This document shows, piece after piece, positions 7,892 through 15,724 of a DNA stretch of 64,000 bases. Below the pieces are notes generated by a model. It searched no databases. It was given only the letters and a program-made list of their open reading frames with translations, and was not told where the DNA came from. Position 1 is the stretch's first letter. Every line of letters begins with the position of its first letter. The stretch lies in the NCBI GenBank assembly GCA_965243245.1, contig OZ251536.1, positions 868,001 through 932,000 of the forward strand. Reading direction: 5' to 3'. The DNA comes from JAYQKL01 sp965243245. GTDB taxonomy: Bacteria; Pseudomonadota; Alphaproteobacteria; RS24. Position numbers and translations under genes: made by a program.

Positions 7892-9688
7892 TTAAGCACT
7901 GGTAAAATTCGCGTCCAATGCATTCAAACAAGTATCATCCAACGCCGCCACCAAATCCATTTTCATGGCAATCTGGGGAAGCTCATAAACCATAAAATAT
8001 TTTAAAGCCCGTAGCTTGCCTTCATAGAAATCTTTATCGGCTTTGGTCTCAGCCGTTTGCAATCCCTTTTGCGCCACAATACCTTGCTGTAACCACAACC
8101 AACCAACCACAAGATGCCCCATCGCATCAAGATAAGGTGTCGCATTAGCAAGCCCAAGTTCTAGGTTCGATTCGCTCAGCACCTTTTGCGTTGCCATTTC
8201 GACAGTTTCAAGGCTGGCTTGGAGGCTACGCCCAAAATCGGCCAATTCATTGACTTGCGCAGACGCAGATATAGTCATCCGAATTTTTTCCTTCAGCAAA
8301 GCAAAAGCAGCCCCGTTTTGCATCCGTACTTTACGCCCCAAAATATCAATACCGTGAATCGCATGAGTGCCTTCATGAATATGATTCAAACGATTGTCAC
8401 GATAATAGCGCTCAACCGGATAATCGCGTGTGTAACCGTAACCGCCCAGCACCTGAATCGCCAGCTTATTGGCTTCCAAGCAATATTCAGAAGGCCAAGA
8501 TTTAGCAATCGGCGTAAGTAGTTCAAGTAATAATTCGTTTTCTTCCCTTGTTTCAGGCTTGGCTATCGCTTCATCAACAAATTTAGAACATGCTAAAATC
8601 AACGCAATACCGCCCTCAACATAGGCTTTTTGAGCCATTAGCATCCGCTTAACATCAGCATGTTCAATGATATTAACCATCGGTGCTTCAGGGTTTTTCA
8701 CACCGGGTTTACGCCCCTGCGGTCTTTCTTTGGCGTATTCAAGCGAATAATGAAAGCCATTTTGACCCGCCATAACCGCAGCTAAACCCACCGCAATACG
8801 CGCTTCATTCATCATCATGAACATATTCGCAAGACCATGAAATTCTTTCCCCACCAAATAACCGATAGAATCGCCATTTTCGCCAAAGTTCAAAAGACAA
8901 TTGGTCGTGCCGCGCTGTCCCATTTTATGATTGAGACCCGCCAACGCAATATTGTTCTTCTTGCCCAATGTGCCATCATCATTAACGCGATACTTGGGAA
9001 CAAGAAACAACGAAATACCGTGCACACCAGCAGGACCATCTGGCGTTTTTGCCAAAACCATATGCACAATATTATCTGAAAGCTCATGCTCGCCAGCCGA
9101 AATCCACATTTTTGTACCCGTAATTTTATAACTTCCATCCCCAAGCGGTCGCGCTTTGGTGCGAATATCGGTCAATGAAGACCCCGCATGTGGCTCTGAT
9201 AAGCACATAGTCCCAAAATAACGACCATCTAGCATCGGGGCTAGAAACTTTTCCGTAAGCTTTTCTTCACCATGAACCAACAGCATATTTGCACTTGAGG
9301 ATGTCAAAAAAGCGTAATTGCTTATCGACCCATTCGCCGCAAGAAAAACACTGCTAATCGCGTTTTGAACAGTCAAAGGCATACCTAAGCCGCCAACTTC
9401 TGGGGCGAAGCCTGTGGTCAAAAAACCAGCTTCGGTAAAAGCCTGAAGGGCTTGTTTAACCTCTGGCATCATGGTGATCTTGTCGCCATCAAATACCGGT
9501 TCCTTAGCGTCAATCTCGGCGGCAATCGGCAAGAACTTCTCTTGTGCAATGGTCTGCGCCGTATCAATAAACGCTGTCACAGCGGCGCGGTCAAGATCTT
9601 CAAATGGGGCGGTATTGAGAATATTCTCAACACCAAGCACCTCATACAACATGAAGTCCATGTTTCTTCGGTTAATAATTTGCAACAT
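7892..9688 (-). CDS. Acyl-CoA dehydrogenase, long DmdC-like type
   Basis: This is a 598-residue FAD-dependent acyl-CoA dehydrogenase with N-terminal, middle and catalytic domains plus an extra C-terminal helical domain. That size is shared by DmdC (3-methylmercaptopropionyl-CoA dehydrogenase of DMSP breakdown) and related fatty acyl-CoA dehydrogenases. Visible motifs are MCLSEPHAGS (161-170), GTKMWISAGEHEL, QVLGGYGYTRDYPVERYYRD (412-431), and the putative catalytic base Glu439 in IHEGTHAIHG. Substrate cannot be settled: no dmdB or dmdD lies nearby. The start at 9688 has AGGAG seven bases upstream, and this ribosome-binding site is itself tandemly repeated. Confidence 0.85.
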   Translation of the reverse strand: MLQIINRRNMDFMLYEVLGVENILNTAPFEDLDRAAVTAFIDTAQTIAQEKFLPIAAEIDAKEPVFDGDKITMMPEVKQALQAFTEAGFLTTGFAPEVGGLGMPLTVQNAISSVFLAANGSISNYAFLTSSSANMLLVHGEEKLTEKFLAPMLDGRYFGTMCLSEPHAGSSLTDIRTKARPLGDGSYKITGTKMWISAGEHELSDNIVHMVLAKTPDGPAGVHGISLFLVPKYRVNDDGTLGKKNNIALAGLNHKMGQRGTTNCLLNFGENGDSIGYLVGKEFHGLANMFMMMNEARIAVGLAAVMAGQNGFHYSLEYAKERPQGRKPGVKNPEAPMVNIIEHADVKRMLMAQKAYVEGGIALILACSKFVDEAIAKPETREENELLLELLTPIAKSWPSEYCLEANKLAIQVLGGYGYTRDYPVERYYRDNRLNHIHEGTHAIHGIDILGRKVRMQNGAAFALLKEKIRMTISASAQVNELADFGRSLQASLETVEMATQKVLSESNLELGLANATPYLDAMGHLVVGWLWLQQGIVAQKGLQTAETKADKDFYEGKLRALKYFMVYELPQIAMKMDLVAALDDTCLNALDANFTSA

Positions 9689-9695
9689 GGCTTTT

Positions 9696-9723
9696 CTCCT
9701 AATGTGCTCCTAATGTGCTCCTA
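9696..9723. repeat. 11-bp tandem repeat carrying the Shine-Dalgarno (2.5 copies)
   Basis: CTCCTAATGTG occurs twice, followed by CTCCTAA. On the minus strand each copy gives AGGAG, so the acyl-CoA dehydrogenase start is preceded by three AGGAG sequences spaced 11 bases apart. Confidence 0.92.
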
Positions 9724-9724
9724 A

Positions 9725-10009
9725 AAAGCTATTTTATAAAATCTGACCCGATTATAATTTTGTGCATGAAACTTGTAAACTGAAACCCTCGCTTATAATC
9801 GCTTCATTCGGTCACAGGGTACTCATAAGCGCATAAGTTCTTGTTGCCAAATTATTTATATCAGTCTTCACATTATCAAAATATTATCAAAACCGATGAA
9901 TTTCAAAATCATCCCAAAGAAGCAGAAAAATAGTAATTTAAGTTTGTTGATAAGAAAAAATATATGCTTTACTCTTTTTATAGGTATTAGCTTAAAATAG
10001 TGAGGGAAA
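9725..10009. other. AT-rich intergenic region between divergent genes
   Basis: This region separates the divergently read acyl-CoA dehydrogenase and the small membrane protein. It is AT-rich and must hold both promoters. I see no convincing -35/-10 pair, hairpin or RNA gene. GAGGG just before 10010 is the ribosome-binding site of the rightward gene. A minus-strand frame at 9868-10086 looks like chance. Confidence 0.5.
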
Positions 10010-10378
10010 ATGGAAATCGTTCTTAAAATCTTTATCGGTATTGGGTCATTTGTACTTGTTGCGGCGTGGCTGATGATACTCTTCAACTATCCTAAAATGA
10101 AGGCAACGCTTGCTCTTGAGGCGACCCAACCACAGGGCATGGGTGTTATTCGCGGTGATGTTGCGGGCATGTTGCTTGTGATCGGGGTTTTTCAGGCACT
10201 GTTTTTGATTTGCGGCGACCAATGGGCTCTGCCTGCCATATTGGCGACGGCGGCGGTCACTATAGGGCGTAGCTGGAGTTATATTGTTGATGGGGCGACA
10301 AAAGAAAATCGCGCGGGCATAATTGTAGAGTTGCTCGGTATTGCCGCGATTTATTTGCTTTGGAAAGATATTGTCTAA
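10010..10378 (+). CDS. Small four-helix membrane protein, DUF4345-like
   Basis: This is a 122-residue integral membrane protein with four predicted hydrophobic segments at about residues 4-24, 46-66, 73-92 and 102-119. The GVIRGDVAGM loop between the first two helices resembles the R-G-D/G signature of DUF4345-type proteins; this is a tentative family call. Function is unknown. The ATG at 10010 has a good GAGGG ribosome-binding site. It stands alone, divergent from the acyl-CoA dehydrogenase and convergent with the thioesterase, from which it is separated by a terminator hairpin. Confidence 0.65.
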   Translation: MEIVLKIFIGIGSFVLVAAWLMILFNYPKMKATLALEATQPQGMGVIRGDVAGMLLVIGVFQALFLICGDQWALPAILATAAVTIGRSWSYIVDGATKENRAGIIVELLGIAAIYLLWKDIV

Positions 10379-10391
10379 TTAACTTGTCAAT

Positions 10392-10430
10392 ATATTAAAG
10401 CCCGATATTAAAGCCCGATATTAAAGCCCA
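10392..10430. repeat. 13-bp tandem repeat (3 copies) overlapping terminator arm
   Basis: Three copies of ATATTAAAGCCCG, the last ending in A. Each copy holds AAAGCCC, the left arm of the terminator hairpin at 10423-10440, so the array offers three alternative left arms. Confidence 0.93.
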
Positions 10431-10440
10431 TAGGGGCTTT
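10423..10440. terminator. Bidirectional intrinsic terminator
   Basis: A perfect 7-bp stem, AAAGCCC against GGGCTTT, with loop ATAG. A-rich sequence lies on the left and GGGTTTT on the right. It sits between the convergent genes ending at 10378 and 10471, so it could serve both. Confidence 0.6.
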
Positions 10441-10470
10441 GGGTTTTAACGTCCATTAGGGGTTTTGAGT

Positions 10471-11304
10471 TCAAGTTTTGGGTTCAAAAACCGCAATATA
10501 TTGTGTGGCATCACAGACTTGTTTTCCATCATAGTTATAGATTCTCATGGTTTGAGATGTATAGCCGTCTTGTGCGAAATCTGAGGCGCACTCAACGAGC
10601 CACCAGCCCTTTGTCGTTATCAGCTCGCTTGTATGAAAATTCATCTGCCAATTCATTGAGCTTAGCGGTATGCGTGTGGGATAACGTGCCATCATGGCCG
10701 GGGGCGGGGCATCGGCGATAGCAATAAGCGGGATAAGACCTTCATGCGAGGCCGGGTCTTGATGGCGAAACCAAAGAGCAAAGCTTGGATAAGCTGCGCT
10801 ATCATTACTAAAGGGCGGCGTGCCACCAGCCAAAGCGCAGTCAAAATTCTTGAGAAAATGCGGCACGCCATCCTCACGCCCATCACTACGCCCATCACTA
10901 CGTAAGACGGTTTCGCATTCCTCAGGTTTTTTTAAATCTGGATATATATGCCCCTCTAAGCCTCGCGTAAGCGGGCGTTCATTAGAGAAAATAAATATCC
11001 CCTTCAAGCCAATACCCTCAGCACTTGATATCTGGCCTTCAATAATCATCGCGTTTTTCCCCTGCCGTAACAGCGTATGAGAAAAATCAATTGTGCCATT
11101 AAGCGGCCCCACAAAAGTTATTTGTGCCGAGCGCAAAGGCGGTGCATCAGGGTAATCTTGCTGAATGGCGGCAATAATCAGTGCCCCACTTAATCCACCA
11201 TAAGCGGTGCGCCCTTGTAGCCAATTTTCAGGTAACTCAATTGAATTGACCCGACCATCCGCAACGACACGCGCGATCAGATTTTTAAAAGAAAGATGCA
11301 GCAT
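10471..11304 (-). CDS. Acyl-CoA thioesterase family protein (TesB-like, double hotdog)
   Basis: This 277-residue protein resembles TesB-type thioesterases, which hydrolyse acyl-CoA and have two hotdog domains. Visible features are the N-terminal hotdog hallmark QGRTAYGGLSGALIIAA at about residues 31-47, the RSAQITFVGPLNG strand, and a C-terminal MNWQMNFHTSE segment typical of the second hotdog. In the linker, GRSD is repeated because of an in-frame 12-bp duplication (10876-10902). It follows the GST gene on the same strand with 24 bases between. The substrate is unknown. Confidence 0.8.
   Translation of the reverse strand: MLHLSFKNLIARVVADGRVNSIELPENWLQGRTAYGGLSGALIIAAIQQDYPDAPPLRSAQITFVGPLNGTIDFSHTLLRQGKNAMIIEGQISSAEGIGLKGIFIFSNERPLTRGLEGHIYPDLKKPEECETVLRSDGRSDGREDGVPHFLKNFDCALAGGTPPFSNDSAAYPSFALWFRHQDPASHEGLIPLIAIADAPPPAMMARYPTRIPLSSMNWQMNFHTSELITTKGWWLVECASDFAQDGYTSQTMRIYNYDGKQVCDATQYIAVFEPKT
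10876..10902 (-). repeat. 12-bp in-frame tandem repeat in thioesterase gene
   Basis: Two copies of ACGCCCATCACT plus ACG. They encode SDGR-type residues in the inter-domain linker. Confidence 0.85.
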
Positions 11305-11328
11305 GCTTTAATTTTTAATTTCGGGCAT

Positions 11329-12027
11329 TTATTTTTGGATAATATTGCGCGCATTATCAATGAACTCTTTTTCACTTTGGCCATCGCGTTTAGCATCATC
11401 ATCTTTGAGAAGCGCGCGCATATCAAACGGCACCACAAGCCCCGCCTGCACCTTCTTGCGAGCTTCTATCGTCGTTTCCCAGCGTTTGAGATGTTCTAGA
11501 TCACGGCTCTCAACACCTGACCAACTGGCTGTATGGGTCCAACAAAAATTGGCAATATCAGCAATCGAAAAATCTTTCGCCAACCATTCATTATCTTTAA
11601 GGTGTGTATCCAACACCTCAAATAAGCGGCGTACTTCATTTTGATAACGCTCAATGGCAGGCTGAATCTTTTCAGGAAAATAACGATAAAAAACATTCGC
11701 TTGCCCCATCATCGGTCCAACCCCGCCCATTTGAAACATCAGCCAAGATAAAGTTTCAGCTCGCCCTTTAGGGTCAGTCGGCAAAAGCCGTCCCGTCTTT
11801 TCAGCCAGATAAATCATAATCGCCCCGCTTTCAAACACACGCTGGTCATGCTCGCGGTCAATAATAGCCGGAATACGCCCATTCGGATTAAGCGCAGTAA
11901 AAGCGGGTTCTTTTTGTATACCCGTCGAAATGTCAATAGTGTGAACTTCATAAGGCAACTCAAGCTCCTCAAGTGTAACAGAAGCTTTCCACCCATTTGG
12001 GGTTGGTGCTGTATGTAAATCAATCAT
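11329..12027 (-). CDS. Glutathione S-transferase family protein, YfcG/Ure2p-like
   Basis: This 232-residue GST-fold protein has a thioredoxin-like N-terminal domain (TAPTPNGWKASVTLEELELP, residues about 5-24, and NPNGRIPAI at about 51-59) and an all-helical C-terminal domain. The PTPNGWK motif is typical of the YfcG/Ure2p-like group, whose E. coli member is a glutathione-dependent disulfide reductase. The ATG at 12027 is chosen because AAGGAGGAG stands six bases upstream; a frame opening at 12096 would translate the repeat array. It lies between nrdB and the thioesterase gene on the same strand. A role supporting ribonucleotide reductase redox cycling is only a guess from position. Confidence 0.87.
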   Translation of the reverse strand: MIDLHTAPTPNGWKASVTLEELELPYEVHTIDISTGIQKEPAFTALNPNGRIPAIIDREHDQRVFESGAIMIYLAEKTGRLLPTDPKGRAETLSWLMFQMGGVGPMMGQANVFYRYFPEKIQPAIERYQNEVRRLFEVLDTHLKDNEWLAKDFSIADIANFCWTHTASWSGVESRDLEHLKRWETTIEARKKVQAGLVVPFDMRALLKDDDAKRDGQSEKEFIDNARNIIQK

Positions 12028-12037
12028 TTTTGTCTCC

Positions 12038-12082
12038 TCCTTGAACCCTCTCCTTGAACCCTCTCCTTGAACCCTCTCCTTG
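12038..12082. repeat. 13-bp tandem repeat carrying the Shine-Dalgarno (3.5 copies)
   Basis: TCCTTGAACCCTC occurs three times plus TCCTTG. On the minus strand each copy carries AAGGA(G), the core of the GST ribosome-binding site, so the true site is followed upstream by three more. Confidence 0.95.
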
Positions 12083-12148
12083 CGCCTTATTAGCAAAAAA
12101 ACAGGGCTGTTGCCGGTCCTGTTAATTTTTTACCATTATACCTTAAAC

Positions 12149-13108
12149 TTACTTGAAAGCCTCATCCCAATTGCCTTGCGTCGCCGCCTTGGTATATTCA
12201 GTTGCACGACCTTCAAAGAAATTCATGTGTTCAATGCCGTTCAGCATTTCATCCATCCATGGTAGCGGGTTTTTCTCAATGTCATAAATCGGCTTGAGAT
12301 TTAACTGTACCAAACGACGATTGCCAATAAAACGGATATAATCCTTAACCTCTTGAGCCTCCAGCCCTTCAACATCGCCCATTTCAAAAGCCAGATCAAT
12401 AAAAGCATCCTCATGCGTTACAACCGTATCGCAGGCTTTATAAAGATCTTGATGCATCTCATTCGTCCAAATTTCAGGGTTCTCCTGAATAAAAGTATTA
12501 AATAACCGAATCGACGAATTTGTATGCAAAGTCTCATCGCGCGCCGACCAAGTCACAATCTGCCCCATGCCTTTCATTTTGTTAAAACGCGGGAAGTTCA
12601 TCAAAATCGCAAAACTGGCAAATAATTGTAACCCTTCGGTAAAGGCTCCAAAAACAGCCAATGTTTTAGCAATATCAGCTTTGGTTTCAATCCCCCATTC
12701 TTGCATGTAATCATACTTATCCTTCATCGCACCATATTGCATAAAGGCTTCATATTCCACTTCAGGCATGCCTATCGTATCCAGCAAATGCGAATAAGCC
12801 GCAATATGAATGGTCTCCATATTAGAAAAAGCCGCCAGCATCATCTGTACTTCTGTCGGCTTAAAAACCTGAGAATAATATTTCATATAGCAATTATTCA
12901 CTTCCACATCTGCTTGCACGAAAAAACGGAAGATTTGCGTCAGCAGATTGCGCTCGCCATCTGTGAGTTTCTTGTGCCAATCCTTGACATCTTCGGCCAG
13001 CGGAACCTCTTCGGGCAACCAATGAATACGTTGCTGAGTAAGCCAAGCATCATAAGCCCAAGGATACCGAAATGGTTTATAAACAATACGTTCTTCTAGC
13101 AGCGACAT
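12149..13108 (-). CDS. nrdB: Ribonucleoside-diphosphate reductase subunit beta (class Ia)
   Basis: This 319-residue diiron protein carries the tyrosyl radical of class Ia ribonucleotide reductase, which makes dNDPs from NDPs under aerobic conditions. Metal-ligand motifs are visible: NMETIHIAAYSHLL supplies Glu and His ligands and the radical tyrosine (AYSH), and a second helix pair is found around SARDETLHT. No N-terminal ATP-cone is present. It follows nrdA on the same strand after an 88-bp gap and is presumably controlled by the NrdR/DnaA-like region upstream of nrdA. Confidence 0.95.
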   Translation of the reverse strand: MSLLEERIVYKPFRYPWAYDAWLTQQRIHWLPEEVPLAEDVKDWHKKLTDGERNLLTQIFRFFVQADVEVNNCYMKYYSQVFKPTEVQMMLAAFSNMETIHIAAYSHLLDTIGMPEVEYEAFMQYGAMKDKYDYMQEWGIETKADIAKTLAVFGAFTEGLQLFASFAILMNFPRFNKMKGMGQIVTWSARDETLHTNSSIRLFNTFIQENPEIWTNEMHQDLYKACDTVVTHEDAFIDLAFEMGDVEGLEAQEVKDYIRFIGNRRLVQLNLKPIYDIEKNPLPWMDEMLNGIEHMNFFEGRATEYTKAATQGNWDEAFK

Positions 13109-13196
13109 AATTCATTTCCCTGTTTTCTGGCAGTGAGTCTTCTTACCATAACACAACCAATAGCTAAATGACGCCCTTGACCCAAATTACACCAGA

Positions 13197-15176
13197 TTAT
13201 TGACATGAAAGACATTCTTCATAATCGGCAACGCTTGCGTCTTGAGTATCATGGGAATCGTGAGAGTCTGATGCGCTCCCCTCCTTTGATTGCGCCTTAT
13301 CTGCGCGCTGAATGGACAAAGAGCGGCAATAATAAAGGCTTTTTACGCCGCGCTTCCAGGCCTGATAATGCACCTGATGCAAATCACGTTTATGGACATT
13401 AGCCGGCAAAAAGACATTCAAAGATTGTGCTTGGTCAATCAATTCAGCGCGGTCGCCTGCCAGTTCAATTAAAGAGCGTTGGTCGAGCTCAAAGGCTGTT
13501 TTAAAAACGGCTTTTTCATCATCTGTTAAAAAATCAAGATGCATGACCGAGCCCCCATTGGTCACAATATTGGACCAAGTTGCCTCATCATTATAGCCTT
13601 TTTCATTGAGTAATTTAGCCAGATGGCGGTTGCGTACATTAAACGAGCCAGACAAAGTTTTATGGGTAAAACTATTTGCCGTAATCGGTTCAATGCCGGG
13701 GCTTGCCCCGCCGCAAATAATCGAGATAGAAGCTGTCGGCGCAATCGCTGTTTTATTGGAAAAACGTACATCCATGCCACATTCGATAGCATCCGGACAA
13801 GCACCGCGCTCCTTTGCAAGCTGGCAAGAGGACAAATCAGCTTGCCCTTTAATATGTGTGAAAATACGTTTATTCCACACTTTCGCCATCACAGATTCCC
13901 ATGGGACCATATTGGCTTGCAAGAATGAATGAAACCCCATGACGCCCAAACCCACACTGCGCTCACGCATGGCCGAATAACGCGCCTTTGCCATTGTATC
14001 GGGCGCGCGCTGGATAAAGTCTTCCAAAACATTATCCAAGAAGCGCATGACATCAGGAATGAATTTTTCATGTTCTTGCCACTCATCAAATTTTTCAACA
14101 TTCAGCGACGACAAACAGCAAACGGCCGTGCGCTGCTGACCCCGATGATCCTCACCCGTTGGCAGCGTGATTTCGGCACATAAATTAGAGGTTTTAATCT
14201 CAAGGTTAAGCAGTTTTTGATGCTCTGGGCGCGCATTATTAACCGTGTCCTTAAAGATCATATAAGGCTCGCCCGTTTCAACCCGTGCCGTCAACATACG
14301 AATCCACAAATCACGCGCCTGCACAGTCGCCTGAACCGAGTTATCTTTTGGACTGCGCAAAGCCCATTCTTCATTATTTTCAACGGCGCGCATAAAGCTA
14401 TCAGAGATCAAAATACCATGGTGCAAATTCAACGCTTTACGGTTCGGGTCGCCGCCAGTTGGACGGCGAATTTCAACAAATTCTTCGATCTCGGGATGGT
14501 CGACAGGCAGGTAAACAGCCGCCGAGCCGCGCCGCAAAGAGCCTTGAGAAATCGCCAATGCCAGACTATCCATCACCCGAATAAACGGAATAATACCCGA
14601 CGTCTTGCCATTTTGCCCGACTTTTTCACCAATAGAGCGCAGATTGCCCCAATAAGAACCAATGCCGCCGCCGCGCGAAGCAAGCCAGACATTTTCATTC
14701 CAAAGATTAACAATACCCCCAAGACTGTCATCCGCTTCATTCAAGAAGCAAGAAATAGGCAACCCCCGATTCGTCCCCCCATTAGAAAGAATAGGTGTCG
14801 CTGGCATAAACCAAAGTTTAGAACAATAATCGTAAATTCTTTGCGCATGCGCATCATCATCACCATAATAAGAGGCAACACGGGCGAATAAATCTTGAAA
14901 CTTTTCGCCGGGCATCAAATAGCGGTCAAGAAGAGTTGCCTTGCCAAATTCGGTCAGCAAAGCATCACGCGAAGCATCAATTTTCACACTTGGGCGCGAC
15001 TCAAACTGAACAATTTGGTCAACATTCTCAAAATCCATGCGCGGCTCAGAGGCGTTTTCTTCGCCCCCCGCTTTACGCTTTACATGCACTTCTTTACCTG
15101 CTGTTTCCAACATATCCTGCACCTGTTGCGCCGCTAGCCCGGTCTGTTCTGGTTTACGATCAGAATCATTAAACAT
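13197..15176 (-). CDS. nrdA: Ribonucleoside-diphosphate reductase subunit alpha (class Ia, no ATP-cone)
   Basis: This 659-residue catalytic subunit reduces ribonucleotides. Active-site elements are visible: PISCFLNE (first redox cysteine), SNLCAEITLPTG (thiyl-radical Cys with its Asn/Glu partners), the partner cysteine in AVCCLSSLN, and the radical-transfer pair in SLYYCRS. The C-terminal shuttle CLSC is followed by a final Gln. About 100 residues are missing relative to E. coli NrdA because there is no N-terminal ATP-cone, and NrdB has none either. dATP feedback at an activity site is therefore not expected (inference). The tail before CLSC is a low-complexity SDSHDSHD stretch. The ATG at 15176 directly abuts a 19-bp tandem array. 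Confidence 0.95.
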   Translation of the reverse strand: MFNDSDRKPEQTGLAAQQVQDMLETAGKEVHVKRKAGGEENASEPRMDFENVDQIVQFESRPSVKIDASRDALLTEFGKATLLDRYLMPGEKFQDLFARVASYYGDDDAHAQRIYDYCSKLWFMPATPILSNGGTNRGLPISCFLNEADDSLGGIVNLWNENVWLASRGGGIGSYWGNLRSIGEKVGQNGKTSGIIPFIRVMDSLALAISQGSLRRGSAAVYLPVDHPEIEEFVEIRRPTGGDPNRKALNLHHGILISDSFMRAVENNEEWALRSPKDNSVQATVQARDLWIRMLTARVETGEPYMIFKDTVNNARPEHQKLLNLEIKTSNLCAEITLPTGEDHRGQQRTAVCCLSSLNVEKFDEWQEHEKFIPDVMRFLDNVLEDFIQRAPDTMAKARYSAMRERSVGLGVMGFHSFLQANMVPWESVMAKVWNKRIFTHIKGQADLSSCQLAKERGACPDAIECGMDVRFSNKTAIAPTASISIICGGASPGIEPITANSFTHKTLSGSFNVRNRHLAKLLNEKGYNDEATWSNIVTNGGSVMHLDFLTDDEKAVFKTAFELDQRSLIELAGDRAELIDQAQSLNVFLPANVHKRDLHQVHYQAWKRGVKSLYYCRSLSIQRADKAQSKEGSASDSHDSHDTQDASVADYEECLSCQ

Positions 15177-15233
15177 CTTGCTCTACCTATATTCCCTTGC
15201 TCTAGCTATATTCCCTTGCTCTAGCTATATTCC
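15177..15233. repeat. 19-bp tandem repeat (3 copies) abutting the nrdA start codon
   Basis: Three copies of CTTGCTCTAGCTATATTCC begin at the base next to the nrdA ATG. The proximal copy has C for G at one position, giving AGGTAGAG on the minus strand, the best Shine-Dalgarno candidate for nrdA. The whole leader close to the start codon is thus made of repeat. Confidence 0.95.
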
Positions 15234-15380
15234 AAAGAGAAAAACGAGCCCTTCGCGTTTTCACTCTTGATACCCTGTATATAAGTCCAAAATTTAGGGC
15301 AAAACCACTCGCCGAGGCGCCAGAGCACACCGAAAATAATGAGGTCCCCTTGGTTTGGAAAATATACTTTACGCTACAGT

Positions 15381-15402
15381 TCAAAATTAATCAAAATTAA
15401 TC
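15381..15402. repeat. 10-bp tandem repeat (2.2 copies) in nrdA upstream region
   Basis: TCAAAATTAA occurs twice plus TC. It lies between the leader and the putative NrdR sites. Confidence 0.8.
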
Positions 15403-15416
15403 CAGTAGCCCTTGAA

Positions 15417-15464
15417 CTACAACATATAGTGGCTGAACCGTTTCAAATCGTCAATACCTTGTGG
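15417..15464. promoter_or_regulatory. Putative paired NrdR boxes upstream of nrdAB
   Basis: Two 16-bp segments resemble the NrdR-box consensus ACACTATATATTGTGT. Box 1 at 15417-15432, read on the minus strand, is CCACTATATGTTGTAG (12 of 16). Box 2 at 15449-15464 is CGTCAATACCTTGTGG (about 9-10 of 16). Their centres are 32 bases apart with a 16-base linker, the spacing expected of paired NrdR boxes (three helical turns). NrdR is the ATP/dATP-sensing repressor of reductase genes. The second box is weak, so the call is moderate. Confidence 0.55.
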
Positions 15465-15566
15465 ATAGTTTTTTTTCAAAAAAATCCGTTTTCTTAAGAA
15501 AAAATTAATAATCAGGACTTTTTAGCATAAATCTCTAAGCTGTTTTTTTAAAAAAACTATCCACAA
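15459..15566. promoter_or_regulatory. 17-bp inverted repeat with DnaA-box-like ends around an AT-rich core
   Basis: TTGTGGATAGTTTTTTT (15459-15475) and its exact reverse complement (15550-15566) flank about 74 very AT-rich bases that contain a 14-bp palindrome (15489-15502). Each arm holds CTATCCACA, one base from the DnaA box TTATCCACA. DnaA control of nrdAB is known from E. coli, so a DnaA operator is plausible. The sites also lie upstream of msrB. The rest of 15234-15724 shows no gene. Confidence 0.45.
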
Positions 15567-15724
15567 CAAGTTTGTAAAAATATTAATTTTGTTGTTTAAT
15601 TTCAAAAATCGCCAAATTATTCAACTAACTGCCCGCATATTATATGACTTACCGCCACATAATCGGCACAATTAGCTGTCATATAAACAATCTGAACAAT
15701 ATGAGCAAACAAAAAGGAAACACT

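Noticed and set aside
7646..8005. Plus-strand frame of 119 codons reading through the 9-bp array
   Set aside because: It starts at TTG without a ribosome-binding site, repeats a tripeptide because of the array, and overlaps two supported minus-strand genes.
9868..10086. 72-codon minus-strand frame in the AT-rich gap
   Set aside because: It runs into the start of a supported plus-strand gene, has no ribosome-binding site and a composition set by AT-rich DNA.
14217..14891. 224-codon plus-strand frame opposite nrdA
   Set aside because: It is fully antisense to the well-supported nrdA gene, has no family resemblance and an Arg/Asn/His-rich composition typical of antisense frames.
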